A stretch of DNA of 64,000 nucleotides from Harmonia axyridis (lineage: Eukaryota; Arthropoda; Insecta; Coleoptera; Coccinellidae): the NCBI RefSeq assembly GCF_914767665.1, contig NC_059507.1:8866001-8930000 (forward strand), read 5' to 3'. Position 1 is the stretch's first letter, and the number at the start of each line of letters is the position of its first letter. Position numbers and translations under genes: made by a program. Of the stretch, positions 43,674-56,449 are shown one piece after another. The notes below the pieces were generated by a model. It had not been told where the DNA came from and did no database searches. It saw nothing but the letters and a program-made list of their open reading frames with translations.

Positions 43674-44160
43674 TTTCACTGTTTTCTTCTATTCACATCA
43701 AGAATTGACTATATTTAATCAACAAACTGTAGATCCTTAACCTACCACACCGAGAATTTTAAGTTTGTGTTTGTTGATACAATATGTTAGTAAGATTCAG
43801 GTAAAATTGTCAACACAGATACACGAAAACTGGTTTTAATACTGCATAACCTGTAATTTTGCGTAGATAGTTGTTGATACACAACCACAGAATTATCCTA
43901 GTCCATTTTGACCGGTACAATTCGGCGAACTGTCAGACGTAACGTTGAAACACTTGATAATTCAACTTCTACGAAAACCCATCGTCTGCTTGCAATCGGT
44001 CCAGCTTCAGAAGCGATACTGCCGGCCAAATCGTCGAGTTCAATCGGGTCTAGAGAGTGGCAGCAGTGGCGTACTGCGTCTGTGCCTCACGTGACCTATT
44101 ATCCAGTGGTCTTTGCTCAGGCGCGAACCAGATCGAAGCGAATATATTAAATGTGCCTAA
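43674..44160 (-). promoter_or_regulatory. TMTC3: Likely TMTC3 promoter and 5' UTR, CpG-rich
   Basis: Between 43910 and 44135 about 20 CpG sites occur in roughly 230 bases, in contrast with the CpG-poor, AT-rich flanks. It lies just upstream of the TMTC3 start. It includes TCACGTGA, an E-box, near 44089. A TTTAATATATTC run at about 44141-44152 is a possible weak TATA. No start site can be fixed, and a spliced 5' UTR is possible. Confidence 0.5.
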
Positions 44161-44598
44161 CGCCGAAAACTACCTCGAATTTCTTCTATACCGAAGGATG
44201 TCTTCAGAGGGATATCTCTCGACACATAATTGAGGGTCATTATCCTGGGGATTATTTTGCAGACAATGGAATGAAGGTATTCATTTTGAAATTTCGGTCA
44301 CTGGGGCATAGAGGGAGGTATCTATAGATAATGAATTAGGTATCGACACTGAAATATATCAAATATACAAAAAAGGCACTAACTTGGCGTTCAGATATTT
44401 TGAGCGCTCTCCATAAAAATGTATATACGTACATAAATATTAGATGTAGGTTGTTATGATGTCATTGTTGTCGGTTAATTGATCTATATTTGTGGTATTG
44501 ATGATACGATCATTAGAAATTCAGCATGAAGATTCAAGTGATTATTACTCTCAAAAAAATAAATTTCCAACTAGTCGGATCGGTCGTGTTGAAAAGGG
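44161..44598. other. Unassigned upstream sequence
   Basis: AT-rich, no gene or repeat partner seen. Confidence 0.4.
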
Positions 44599-45232
44599 TG
44601 GGCAAATTTCGATATTTTAGCACTACAACTTTTATACCAGAGGAGATAGACAAAATCTGATACCCCATTCTCGATCTCTTTTCCTGAGAAACTAACAAGA
44701 GTAGTATTCAGTTTTGGCCGCCTTCTTTTGTTTTCGTGTTATGTAATTCGTCAACAGTTGGAACCATAGAAATATTGAGACTCTAAGTTAAAAAAGGGTT
44801 TTAACCATTTTCTTTTATTTATATTGACGCAAACCATACGATGTTTTATACTTTTGAAATCAGGAAACATTAAGCTTTCAAAAAACGGTAGGTACAGAAA
44901 TCTAGTGTTCTCATTTGAAAAACATAACTTTGGGTCGTAGCTTCATAATAAAAAACCCTGTTGAAAATACTAGCACTTCACTGGATTCTTAGTGAAAAAA
45001 ATGCCTGTAAAGGTTTTAATTTCAGAGCTCTATCGTCAGACTTAGCGGAGATATACATTTTTTTGATATCGCCATTTTTACAATTTTCGCTTATAACTCG
45101 AAAACAAAAGAAGGTGGTCAAAGGATACTAGTCTTGTTAGTTTATCAGAAAAAGAGAACGAGAATGGGGTATCAGATTTTGTCTATCTCCTCTAGTTTAA
45201 AGTTGTAGTGCTAAAACATCGAAATTTGCCAA
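44599..45232. mobile_element. MITE-like element with ~150-bp inverted ends
   Basis: GGGCAAATTTCGATATTTTA at the left is reversed at the right as TAAAACATCGAAATTTGCC. Inverted similarity runs about 150 bases inward, including CTGATACCCCATTCTCG and its complement. Length is 634 bases with no coding. I saw no second copy here. Confidence 0.75.
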
Positions 45233-46990
45233 ACTTGTACATAACTGAAATAAAGGTAAGTTTGGTATTCTGTTCGAATTTTCTGGTGACGAACAGGCAC
45301 TTTGCATCAAGCTTGAAATTGTTATTATAACAGGGTTTTCAATAGCAATGATAAAATCCAAAAAAATTACAATGGCAGCACTGATACACCTGATGATTGC
45401 CATTACAACCATTGTTTAATTCCTATTGGAAAACATTATGTATTTTTATTCAAATATCTGGCTTTTCTCGATACTCTGCTCGAATTTTTCGATCAACATA
45501 CAACTTCACAGGGAGCTTTGAATTATTATGTTTATTTTATCAAACACGCAAAACTTCAACTCGGTTGGAACTGCGTTAACACAAATATCGACTTCTTTCT
45601 TATATTCAATATATCCAATGCAAAGCTCATTTCCCATCAATTTACGGTATGTTGAAAGGATAGGAGAAAATAGAATAGTATTCTCAAGAGATCAATGCGA
45701 AACAGTTATTTGTTTTACCTTTTAAACGAAATCTCTGAAGAATAGTAGTATTTCTGAAAGAGAGATATCACAATTAATAAAAAATATATTTCATTACATA
45801 GCTATTTTCTCATGAGAAATCAATTTGATAGATACGGTTGAACATGGACATACTTATGCAGAAGTGTTATCAATCAAGTCTACTATACCAATAAATGATG
45901 TTATTTGAATTGAATTCCTGATTCTAGAATAGTTTAGCAAAGTTTCTCGAGTAGAACTGCGATCGTTTGATGAGATATTATCAGAACTCTTTTGAATATT
46001 TGCGTGATTTCGATTTCACTTCGATTTAATCGAGTTAAAACTAAAACCTGAAATCTTTGCGGTTAGGATTCGTTAAACATAATTCTGGTTAATTTTAGGT
46101 TTTTAATTACTTGGTTGTAGATCGTACAGCTGAAACAAATCAATTTTTTTAAATTAATTTTTTGTAATCTTCTTGAAATTTCGAAATAAGCCTTTCCCTC
46201 ATACTGAAAAAGCTAGATTCTAAATTTCACATCAATATTCAATCTGATATTGATTCAAATTGTAGAAATACAGTTAATAATCAGAATTATATGAATATCA
46301 ATCAATCAATAAGTTTATTAAGACAATTGTCAATAAACATTGATGTATCATGAGATGAAATTAATGAATAAATAAATCTTTATAATCATCAATTCTTTGC
46401 AGACTTTCAATTCATACCTTGGCAAAATATATACGGTTTGGAAAATATTTATAATGAAGTGAAATTTTCAAAGAATCATGAGATACTCAGTGTTGAGTGT
46501 ATGATACCTGGTTTAACCTAAAAAAACTCTGTGAATGAAAACTTTAAGTATAGGTGCCTATATTATAAGAACCAAATGAAAATTTTCGGATTCATACAAT
46601 GGGATTTATAAAAATTGTGCATCCTTTCAGAAATTTATTCCGATGAAATTCTTTTCCAAACTCACAGATGAATCTGAAAATTTCGATGGCTTTTGAGAGT
46701 ACAATAATGCTCTGTATGTATGCTTATGGTGTAATTTCAAACGCAGGAATGAATGTTTACCCATCAAAGAGCCATACGGAATGCCCTTAGCGTGTCGATT
46801 CAATGGCTCTATTGTGATTGAACTGTATCAATTATAACTCCTTTGAATGAAATTTGACCAGAATGGAATCAAACGAATGATGTTAAGTACTAGTAATCTA
46901 CATGGTCTGAGGATCTATGAAGTCACCATAGTTGGATCAAAGGTTTCAATACAATATTTACCTCATTGATTCAAAACTACCAATACAAAG
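45233..46990. other. Unassigned upstream sequence, 1.75 kb
   Basis: Frames at 45397-45725 (plus) are hydrophobic in part, but no membrane receptor family can be recognised. AT-rich elsewhere. Confidence 0.35.
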
Positions 46991-47530
46991 GTACCGGGTT
47001 TTTCACCATAATTTGACCCCCCCTTTAACTTCGGTACTAAAAGAGGTACAAACAAATGTTTCTTACAAAAGTTTCACGAAATCGACTAGTGTTTTTCAAA
47101 ATGATTTCACAAAACGAAATATATACAGATAATTCCAATTTATAGTGAAACACGTATGTTATATTGTTGCCAACGAGATAACTCAAAAAAGGGCATTTTG
47201 TGTTATCGCAGCCTACCACTTGAAAACTGATTACTGAGCGTGCCTGGTGGTTCTTAAAATTTTAAATTCTGTGGTACTCAGAATAAGAGAGAAAGACCAA
47301 ACATATGTTATATATTCGAAGTCAGAGGAAAAAGAGCTAGTCTAATATAGAAAAATATACAGGGTGTTCCATTTGAAAAAATGAAGTTGCAATCAATATG
47401 TTGCCCACTCTGTATATATTTTCGAAAAACACTAGTCGATTTCGTGAAACTTCTGTAAAAAACATTTTTATATATCTCTTTTAGTAACAAAGTTGAAGGG
47501 GGGGTCAAATTATGGTGAAAAACCCGGTAC
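46991..47530. mobile_element. MITE with GTACCGGGTTTTTCACC ends, copy 2
   Basis: 540 bases with ~125-bp terminal inverted repeats that begin GTACCGGGTTTTTCACCATA and end in the complement. Most of the interior matches the right arm of 33978-34879, including ATATACAGGGTGTTCCATTT. No coding capacity. Confidence 0.85.
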
Positions 47531-47699
47531 ATGAAGTAACATTTATTCGTTAATTAGAAATAATTGTGTGAATTTTAGTTGAGACTGAAATTTATCTTAC
47601 TCTTACCCTGAACTCCAATGCTTCCCATGATTTGCCAAATAAAAGAAGAATGCTTCATGAAAAACGATGCATACTTAAATGTGAAGTTGAAGACAGAAC

Positions 47700-48010
47700 C
47701 ATTTGCCTCAAAGAGCCTCGAGAAAATGATAAAACTTTCAGTTAACAACTTATAATTTCTGAAGAAATGGACTGATCAACTGCAAGCATTTTCACGATCT
47801 ACGTAATCGAATCAATCAATGATAATACCAGTGTATTAACTTTTGATTTTTCTTTGAAAAAAAAAGTCTAGTTTGAGGAAAACTTTTCGATCTGAAAATT
47901 TTCGAGCAAATTCGAAATTCTGCTGATTAGAAATCTTTAATTTTAACACTACCCATCGATTCTTCGTGAACCTCACACAATTTTTTAGAAATCAATAAAA
48001 ATTTAATTTT
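47700..48010 (+). repeat. Diverged member of the 56.4-58.3 kb repeat family
   Basis: Shares GACTGATCAACTGCAAGCAT, CGAATCAATCAATGATA and the TTCTTCGTGAACCTCAC block with 57490-57740, with many changes. Confidence 0.6.
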
Positions 48011-50291
48011 CAAGTTTGTTGGAGTAGTTTAAAATTACATTTTTTTGTCATTTCATATGTTAAAATTCTGAAAAAAATAAATACTCATCTAAAATTATTC
48101 CTTGGAGCAGTGTATTTCCACCCAGTGAATTCCAATGTTCATGAATGCAAACTGCCAATTACTCTCTATACGCTAACTCATATTTTATGAGTTCCCCAAT
48201 TATACCACCAAATTTTACGAATACTTCCTTTCATTCCACGTTTATTAAAAATCACAAAAGGTTCAGTTGTACGTTGATAAGGCTTCACGTGAGTCTGTAA
48301 ATTGGTTAACAGGTAATTTGCTTGACTGCAATCTGTATTCTGTTTGTTCTCTACCGAGTACTATATTATGGAATGAAAATAACCTCTTTTCAAATCGAAA
48401 TTAACGGTTGATGGCTGTTGTAAAGAACCATTTGTGTCTTGATTTATTAATCAACTTCAACTTGAAAGAACAATTCATAAACTTGAATGTGGAAAATGAA
48501 CTCTTGATTATAAAGGACAGTTTTCGATCGATTTCTATGGGCTGCATACTATTTCGATGTTTGTTCTCAGAGTTCAAATCATTTATGAATTTTTGATGCA
48601 ATATTCATTCCTAAAATAGATCAGGTGGGTAACTACCGAAAACTTTTCAAATTGAGTGTCGATGATGATTGATGGATTATTTTCAGGCTTTTCTATTTTA
48701 TTTTTTAAGTCATCCAATTCTATTATTTGAAATATATCTACTATATGAAATTGTACTGTGAAGTTATGAGAATTTGCTATGGTGTTTTTTCATAACTGAT
48801 ACCTAGATATTTTTTCGCTTTAATTCACTTTTTTGTGAGACACCTTGTATAAACATTCCGTAATGTTAGCCAGTGTTTAGGAATTCTTGAATTAATATTA
48901 TCTATTGTTATGGCATACTCACTTCTAACAATGCAACATGAATTTTTAATGATATTCATTTCTTTTGAATTCATGACAGGATGGCATTATATCCAATTAT
49001 ACCTCCTATAGTAATATCTTTTCAGTGGGTTTAATGCATAATATATTCTGAATAAATACTAAGACTCCTGAAAACTGTTAAGTTAATGATAAAAATAAAT
49101 ATAGCTACGCTAACGATAGCTATGATATAATGAACAATAATATCATATTCGAAAAAAAAGTCAATGAATATGACATGAATTAATAACATCTAATGATCAG
49201 ATAAATGTATAGCAAGCATTAATGATAACTACGATAATGGTGGCTCTTTAGGAAGCTCAGGATCGTCACTACTTTTCCTAGAAATCGAAAAATCATGATA
49301 ATATTTCTATAAGATTTTTTTAAAACCAACTCTGAGTGTAAATATAGAATATATCCAGGATTGGTTGAACTGTCTCTGTCCCAACTAGACCAGTTCGTTG
49401 CTTCCCATGACTACAGGGTTGTATGGAGGAGGTATAATCATTAGAAGGCCAAGTAATATTGATAACTTGCATTATTAAACCTAGACCAGAAATAATTCGT
49501 TGAAATATTTGAGGATTTGTTGATATTATATAAGGTAGCATTCGTATTAGAATAGTTATTTAATATTTTATTATAACATTTTTCGAGAAATTTTCCTTCC
49601 TGGAATTATTTCAGTTGTTAGACACCAACAAGAAATAATGATATGAGTGAACTCACATCATGAGAAAGTGACATAACTACTGGATTCAGTACTCCAATAT
49701 TGTGTGGAAACATACCTCAACTATTTGTCTTCCTCGTGATCCGCCACTGGACTAGAGATATCCATTAGATAAAACTTAATATTTTCCGGTCTGAAATATT
49801 TGGTAATCATAAAAACAAGAAAATGGAAAAAGATATGCAATAAATCAAACAGGAAATAAAATATTGAACCGTTTCACGAAAATTTTATCTTGATTATACT
49901 TTGGAGTTGAAAGGAAACTTATTTGAAACAACAAGCACGAATTTCTGTGAACATTTCTAAGCAACAAGATTCACTTAAATTCAATAACATTCCATTGAAA
50001 ATGGATTATTGATTTCAATAAAAAAATTTCCTAATAAAAAAAAATTCAAACTTCCAGGTAAGGTACAATAAAAAAAAATTATCATAACTGCTCATCAATG
50101 AATAAAAATCGTTCGCGAAAATGAGTATTCATTAAATATTCCTTTCAATTATAACATATAACGATTAAAAGTTGAATCATTTTTGCACGTACGTATGACA
50201 TAAATGCATATTTTGATTTTTTTATCTTAAGTCTATATTCCTTTTTCAAAAGTATCAAATGGTTTTACGCAAATAAAATCGAATTTGCATT
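48011..50291. other. Unassigned upstream sequence, 2.3 kb
   Basis: Very AT-rich. The short frames (for example 48408-48596) mirror one another on both strands and show no domain. Confidence 0.4.
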
Positions 50292-50475
50292 ATGTCAAGA
50301 CAAGTTTCCATCGAGAACGAAGCCAACAGAGCCTCAAGGGTGTTTTAGGTAGATCCAACACAAGAGCAAGTGGCCAATTTCTTCAATATTAGCCATGGTG
50401 TGATATTGCGTTTATAAACGCGGTACTATTGTCACTGAAACAGTCCGTTTTAGACCTAAAAATGGTTTTGGCGAG
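50292..50475 (+). pseudogene. Tc1-like transposase N-terminal remnant
   Basis: MSRQVSIENEANRASRVF, then VDPTQEQVANFFNISHGVIL and a TRYY-like end correspond to the first helix-turn-helix of a Tc1 transposase (the QVAxxFNVSxSVISRL type). Stops are present. No terminal repeat or catalytic part follows. Confidence 0.6.
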
Positions 50476-50904
50476 TCTTTCTCGAGGCAAATTAGTGAGG
50501 TGCACCCTCTCTCAAGGAATTACGTTGTTTCGTCCCGAGATCACTGGTGGACTCTTCAGTTAGACAATCCAGCGATCTAAGCCTAAGATATCCTCCCACA
50601 CCATCTTGGAGAGGTGACTCTGCTGCAACGCTGCGACCCCTAAAAATCAACCGGGGCCAAAGTAAAGTGTGTCGCGACACCCATAACACCACCTCTTGAG
50701 CAGACAGAGTAACTACATAGTAGACCACGTGTTAAGACGCCATAGAAGCCAGTTTTTCGATTTATTCGGTTAGAAGGTTGCCATCGGTATTTGAAAAATA
50801 GCATGTCAACTTCTTCGAGATGCCACAGGTACTCCATACTCTGAGTACTAGTGATTTATTGTCTGCATTTTGTAATATTTCATAGAGACTTAAAGTTTGT
50901 CGAC
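50476..50904. other. Unassigned stretch, richer in G and C
   Basis: Includes short overlapping minus frames at 50492-50837 with no recognised family. May be a degraded repeat. Confidence 0.35.
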
Positions 50905-51492
50905 AAAAAGAAGAAAAATTGGTGTAATACTGTATGTATTAAGTGAAACTCAACGAAGGTAACTAAAGACCGAGGTTATATTTCATCACAAAAAGGATTC
51001 TTTTTTCTGCCATAAATGGCCAATATCCGGACTTTGATGATGAAGGACACTTCAAAACACTGAAGCTTTTTCTACCTTAAAATTTGACTTCTCTTGGAAA
51101 AGGAGACTTTACTTTCAATTATGGAACTGGCTAACTAATAGGATTTTTGATAACTGTAGTAGGCATGTTTTACGACAACAGTTAAATAAGCCAAAAAAGC
51201 CACAAAAAGAAGAAAAATTGGTGTAATACTGTATGTATTAAGTGAAACTCAACGAAGGTAACTAAAGACCGAGGTTATATTTCATCACAAAAAGGATCCT
51301 TTTTTCTGCCATAAATGGCCAATATCCGGACTTTGATGATGAAGAACACTTCAAAACACTGAAGCTTTTTCAACCTTAAAATTTGACTTCTCTTGGAAAA
51401 GGAGACTTTACTTTCAATTATGGAACTGGCTAACTAATAGGAATTTTGATAACTGTAGAAGGTATGTTTTACGACAACAGTTAAATAAGCCA
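50905..51492. repeat. Tandem duplication, two units of about 289 bp, period 299
   Basis: Units at 50905-51193 and 51204-51492 are almost identical, differing at a few bases (for example GGATTC versus GGATCC near 50995 and 51295). A 10-base linker CCAAAAAAGC-like sequence separates them. No coding. Confidence 0.92.
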
Positions 51493-52330
51493 TCAACGTA
51501 CCTGTGAGTTCCTGAACCGAATAACAGTTTTAGGTTCACAACGAACCATGAACTTCAAACTCCGATGGAATTAGGAAAAATAATACGTTGGGAAAATGAA
51601 TTATGCATAAGGCCGCACAGTTTTATTGAATTCGCTAGTCCCCCCAAAATAATAAATTTCCCAACCTAATACGAATTCTCACTGCTTTATCGGGCCGTAG
51701 GTGAAGTTGACTACTTGAAGAAGTGGCTGGGAGTTACACGTATTTATGTAGAATTGATTTTCCCCCTGCAAATCCCTTAGCACGAGATTTTTCGGAAATG
51801 TGTTTATAATCCATCATATTATGCAGAGCGAGTGCTCTTTCGACGAGACGTTAACATTTCCCAATGTCTGTCGAGAGTTTTTCTTCCCCAAATCTCATTT
51901 CAGACGGTTGAAAAGTACCTTTCGGTCGTGCTCACTGAGTCGAATACCCGCGCTATTTTCCTTGCCAGATTTCACTATTTCCAACACCGTTGTGAATACA
52001 AAATCAGGAAATATTATTCTATTTTTATTCCCTGCCGGGGTGTGATTTCTCAAAGTTTCATCTCAACCACTGTTGAGGGTTGTTGTTATTCGTATTTTTT
52101 AGGTCAGCATAATGGTTTGGTTTTTTTTTTCACGTAACAATATAGAGATTTCGGAACTGGAAACTTGTGAACGCTATACGTTTAGATAAATGGGGTGTAC
52201 ATGTGTGAACGTAATATGCCCTATTTTCTAAACTGAAGTACTTATCATATTTCTGGATGAGAAAGAACATATAAGGTGTGGTGAAAAAAAATCCATTATT
52301 TTTGTATGAAGTACAAAGCTTCAATTACTA
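51493..52330. other. Unassigned upstream sequence
   Basis: Overlapping frames at 51800-52137 show no domain. No repeat partner noticed. Confidence 0.35.
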
Positions 52331-53271
52331 AAGGGTGTTTTTAGAGCTATAGAACTTTAAATTGCAATAAAACAACGATGGATTATTCGATTGACAAAAA
52401 TTTTATTTATCCGCAAGATAATCTTGTGGCATTACATTTTGAATATAATTTCTGGCATATGACCGACACGGCTGGCTCGGATGTAGTCCAATCTGGAAGT
52501 CCAATTTTCGATGACTTTTTCCCACATTTGTGGCCGTATATCGGCAATAACACGGCGAATGTTGTCTTCCAAATGGTCAAGGGTTTGTGGCTTATCCGCA
52601 TAGACCAATGACTTTACATAGCCCCACAGAAAGTAGTCTAGCGGTGTTAAATCACAAGATTTTGGAGGCCAATTCACAAGGTCCAAAACGTGAAATTAGG
52701 CGGTCACCAAACGTGTCTTTCAATAAATCGATCGTGCCACGAGCTGTGTGACATGTTGCGCCTTCTTGTTGGAACCACAGCTCCTGGACATCATGGTTGT
52801 TCAATTCAGGAATGAAAAAGTAAGTAATCATGTCTCTATACCGATCACCATTGACTGTAACGTTCTGGCCATCATCGTTTTTGAAGAAGTACGGACCAAT
52901 GATTCCACCAGCCCATAAAGCACACCAAATAGTCAGTTTTTCTGGATGTAACGGTGTTTCGACATACACTTGAGGATTAGCTTCACTCCATATGCGGCAG
53001 TTTTGTTTGTTGACGTAGCCATTCAACCAGAAGTGCGCTTAATCGCTAAACAGAATAAAATGGACGTAGTGTGCGATACGTATTCCGCACAGAACCATTA
53101 TTCTTGAAATGGAATTGCACTATTTGCAAGCGTTATTCAGGCGTGAGTTTATTCATGATGAATTGCCGAACCAAACTGAGAATAAATATTTTGACAGCTG
53201 TTGAATCGGTCGCCATCTTCAACAGTAATGCCAACTTAAAGTTATATACCTCAAAAAAAAACACCCGTTAT
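52331..53271 (-). mobile_element. DD41D (rosa-type) element, copy C, same internal deletion
   Basis: Ends AAAGGGTGTTTTTAGAGCTA (52331) and AAAAAAACACCCGTTA (53271). The minus-strand transposase begins near 53158 and carries the same ACGTCCATTTTATTCTG deletion junction as copies A and B. It includes FSD(or stop)AHFWLNGYVNKQNC, QQEGATCHTA and DLTPLDYFLWGYVKSL. The second catalytic Asp has become Glu (QEGA). A frame change near 52675 separates the C-terminal part ending IIFKM. It is inactive. Confidence 0.88.
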
Positions 53272-53284
53272 CAGGTGAATGCAT

Positions 53285-53935
53285 AAGAACTTACCAACCA
53301 AATTCCTGGAGCTTCTGGCGACTCACTATGTGTGTGGCCTGACGTTGTCCTGATGAAACACAATTCCTCTCCTATTGGCCTAAGCTAGCAGCTTCTGGCC
53401 AAGTGCTTCCTTCAGCTGGACCAATTGTTGACAGTACAATTCCGAGTTAACAGTTGTGACGTAGGGGAGCAACTCATAGTAGATAATTCCCTGTCAATCC
53501 CACCCAACACACAGCGAAACTTTTCTGGCTGTCAATTCTAGCTAGGTCACCGTTTTCGCTTGACGTTGTCGTAAGTGATCCCCTTTTCACCACCCGTTTC
53601 AAAAATAGGTCGATTTTGTTGCGATTCAGCAACGATTCTTATATGAAAATTCGGTCCTTGAGGTTTTTTGGCTTTAACTCTTGTAGTACCCATACATTGA
53701 GCTTCTTTTTGAGACCATCCTCATGCAACTGCTTCCAAATGGCTTTTTGTGCAATCTTTAGCTTTTGGGTAACAAAAACATTGCTTACATGACAGTCGGA
53801 CTGAACAATGTCTATGATTTTATAGGCAATGTCGACAATTGGCCTTTTTCGATATTCTTCTCGTTTTCTATGGTACCGCTTTTGCGATCAATATGAATTT
53901 TTGTTCGAGACTTCAAATTGTTATTCTACACTCAA
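53285..53935 (-). pseudogene. Irritans-like mariner transposase fragment
   Basis: On the minus strand a broken frame gives HVSNVFVTQKLKIAQKAIWK, KKLNVWVLQELKPKNLKDRI, LLNRNKIDLFLKRVVK, an altered GDEKWITYDN-type block, PGL/AKxGLT remnants and ANRRGIVFHQDNVRPHT (second catalytic Asp). These match the irritans group of mariner. The helix-turn-helix N-terminus and the third Asp block are missing and no terminal repeats are visible. It abuts DD41D copy C. Confidence 0.75.
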
Positions 53936-56449
53936 TACCGAATTTTCATTCTTACCGAATCTGAAATTCTAACATAAATAAGAACACAAAATTTCATAGG
54001 GTCATATTAACATCGAACAAGTTGTTATGGAAATTCAATGTGGATCATATTGTGAGGAAGAAACACAGAAACCTGCTATAACAAATAAATACTCTAAAGC
54101 AAGTTCAACAATAAGAACAGTCACTAGAGTAAATGTTCAGAGCACTGAAATGACATATACGATGACGAAGATCGATAGAATGAGCATAGTTAGCCAACAA
54201 GAAGAGTTATTAAATTTCCCAGGCTACAAAATTCATAAATACGTTTCCTGAGAATAATTTACTATCTTCCTAGATTCGGACTGTTACAGATTCTCTATTG
54301 CTCTCGAGATTCATTAACCAATCATAGTTTTGCCGAAAGGCATTCATGTCGACTGAATTTTCAACTTTCTTATGTCAAAATGTGACATTTCAATGAGTTT
54401 CTATTTTATGTGGTTCGTCCAAATGTGTATATATGTAGGAAGTTAGTTTAGGTTCTCACAAGTGGGTCAATTCGCTCCTTCTCCTGGGGGTAGTTTCTTT
54501 CGTGGTGATATCAGCATGCTGTTCTCCTTCTCATATTTCTACCCTAGATACCCCGGGGACGATAAAAGCAGTTGAGTCGGAGAATGGAAGGTTTCCTGAA
54601 TTGAAAACATTCGTCAGATGACTTTGGACTTCCAGTTATGATTGGATCGAAATCTTGATAACCGAAAGAAAATATTCAATTATTATCTTGCATTCTCTAC
54701 TATTTCTTGTAGATATTTCCCTAATGAAATGAAATTTTTAAAATAACAGTAATTAGATTACGTTTATTCAAAGGAAAAAAATGGTCATTTTCCAAAACTG
54801 TCACATTTTACTGTGCCGACCAATTATCTTGATTTATAATATCACTCAGTTTTTCCCGGGCCTAACCATTGAAATCATTTTTTTCTTGAGAGGGAATACC
54901 ACAGCTCAGTTCAAAACGAAATAATAGATTTTTTCTGTTGTAACCACAGATTTTTATGGGGTTACCATTAATTTTTTCTAACATTATGCATCTTAATTTT
55001 TTGCGGAAGAATTCATGATATGTCCAAAGCATTGATACATTTTTGAAATATTCTTCGAAAAAAACCCACAAAAAATCATTACAAAAGAAGTAAAACTATA
55101 ATTTTGTGAAAAAAATGGTCGACCGTCGTACAGTGCTGCCCTCCAGCACCATAGGTGATTAAGGTCAGAAACGTACCCATGTGGATAAAAACAGCCATAT
55201 CTTTTTTCTTTGAATAACAAATGACTTGTGTGATACCTTTTTGAAATCACTATAAAATAGACAATTTATTGGTGTAATGTGCAGCAGTAGTTCGGTACAA
55301 TTTTTTTCCACTACGATGGGCTAAACTTCATGAACAAAATAATCCACTACCAAAATATTCAATAAAAATATTTCTCACAGCCCCCTTTAAAATGTTCGGA
55401 GAATGTTTTTAATGTAAACGTTAAAATCATTCTTCAGCAATATTTCACTGAAAAAATTAACCAAAAAGGTGTAAAATTGTACCAACCGTGAAGACAAAAC
55501 TATTGAAAGGGGCAAAAATTCATTATTTTCAACAAAAAAAAAATATCTCGAAAACGGTAAGACTTTCATAAGAAGAATTTTGTCATAGCAGGTGGGTTTT
55601 CTTTCGATCTACATTCTCCCTCGGCTTGACGTGGTCTTTACGGGACACCCTGTATATTTCCATTTCGTAAAATATTGTATGTCAATTTTTCTAGTACCAG
55701 ATATTCCAAAGATTCAGATTGTGAATTACTTTTGTAAATATAAGAGGTGTTTGATCGACTTCGGTTTTTGTCTCATCCATTTGGTGAATTCAGAGATCAG
55801 AACCACGATTCAAATGGCGCCCAACGTGGGGCAGCTAAGATCTTTCTGGCCATTCGATAACTAGATCTATCAGTTTTCCTGGTGGAGGTGACTGTTAATT
55901 CGGGGTCGATCATTATCCTTGTTGCGGTTAGTTCAGATTATCATTATAATTTCTCTCGGCAATTATATATGATTTTTCAGTCGAGATTCATTTTTTTTTC
56001 GTTTTTTTTTGGAATTCATAAATGATATTTAGGAAAAACCTCGTCTATCAAGTTCAAGCGCATTTCTTCATTTCATTCCCAGCCCGAAATAACATTCGCT
56101 ACCCATGACGTATTGTCGGCTTTATTATTTAATTTCGCGTATACCGAATTCGGAAACTGGCCCCAAACCCATTCGAATTAACGACGCTGTAATCGTTTTG
56201 GCGTTCATAGAAACTGGCATGCACAGATGAAATATTTATTCGATTCAAAGACACGTAATTTCGACTCCGAAATTCATTAAACGGCATAAGTAAGTCATGC
56301 TGTGTACCCGATATCAGCTTAATTTATATTGCCGTTCTTTTCCGGTCCGCCATAACTCATTTGCGTTCAGTTTTACCCCGTACAAAACGCAGTCTGCTCT
56401 GATAAATGACGGGAATTTCCGAATGTAGTATATTGATTTTATATCTGGG
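53936..56449. other. Unassigned upstream sequence, 2.5 kb
   Basis: Frames at 54027-54251 (plus) and 54862-55250 (minus) are not recognised. GGGACACCCTGTATATTTCC at 55641 is an ACAGGGTGTCCC-type repeat end. Otherwise nothing was seen. Confidence 0.4.

Noticed and set aside
43674..43679. Upstream GTG as the TMTC3 start
   Set aside because: A near-cognate start two codons before a well-placed ATG is unnecessary; the ATG at 43673 is chosen.
45197..45725. Hydrophobic frames that could suggest a chemoreceptor exon
   Set aside because: No family signature, overlapping frames on both strands and no splice phase support.
54862..55250. Overlapping minus-strand frames as a Cys/Phe-rich gene
   Set aside because: Sequence has the look of a dispersed insect repeat near an ACAGGGTGTCCC end, without a domain.
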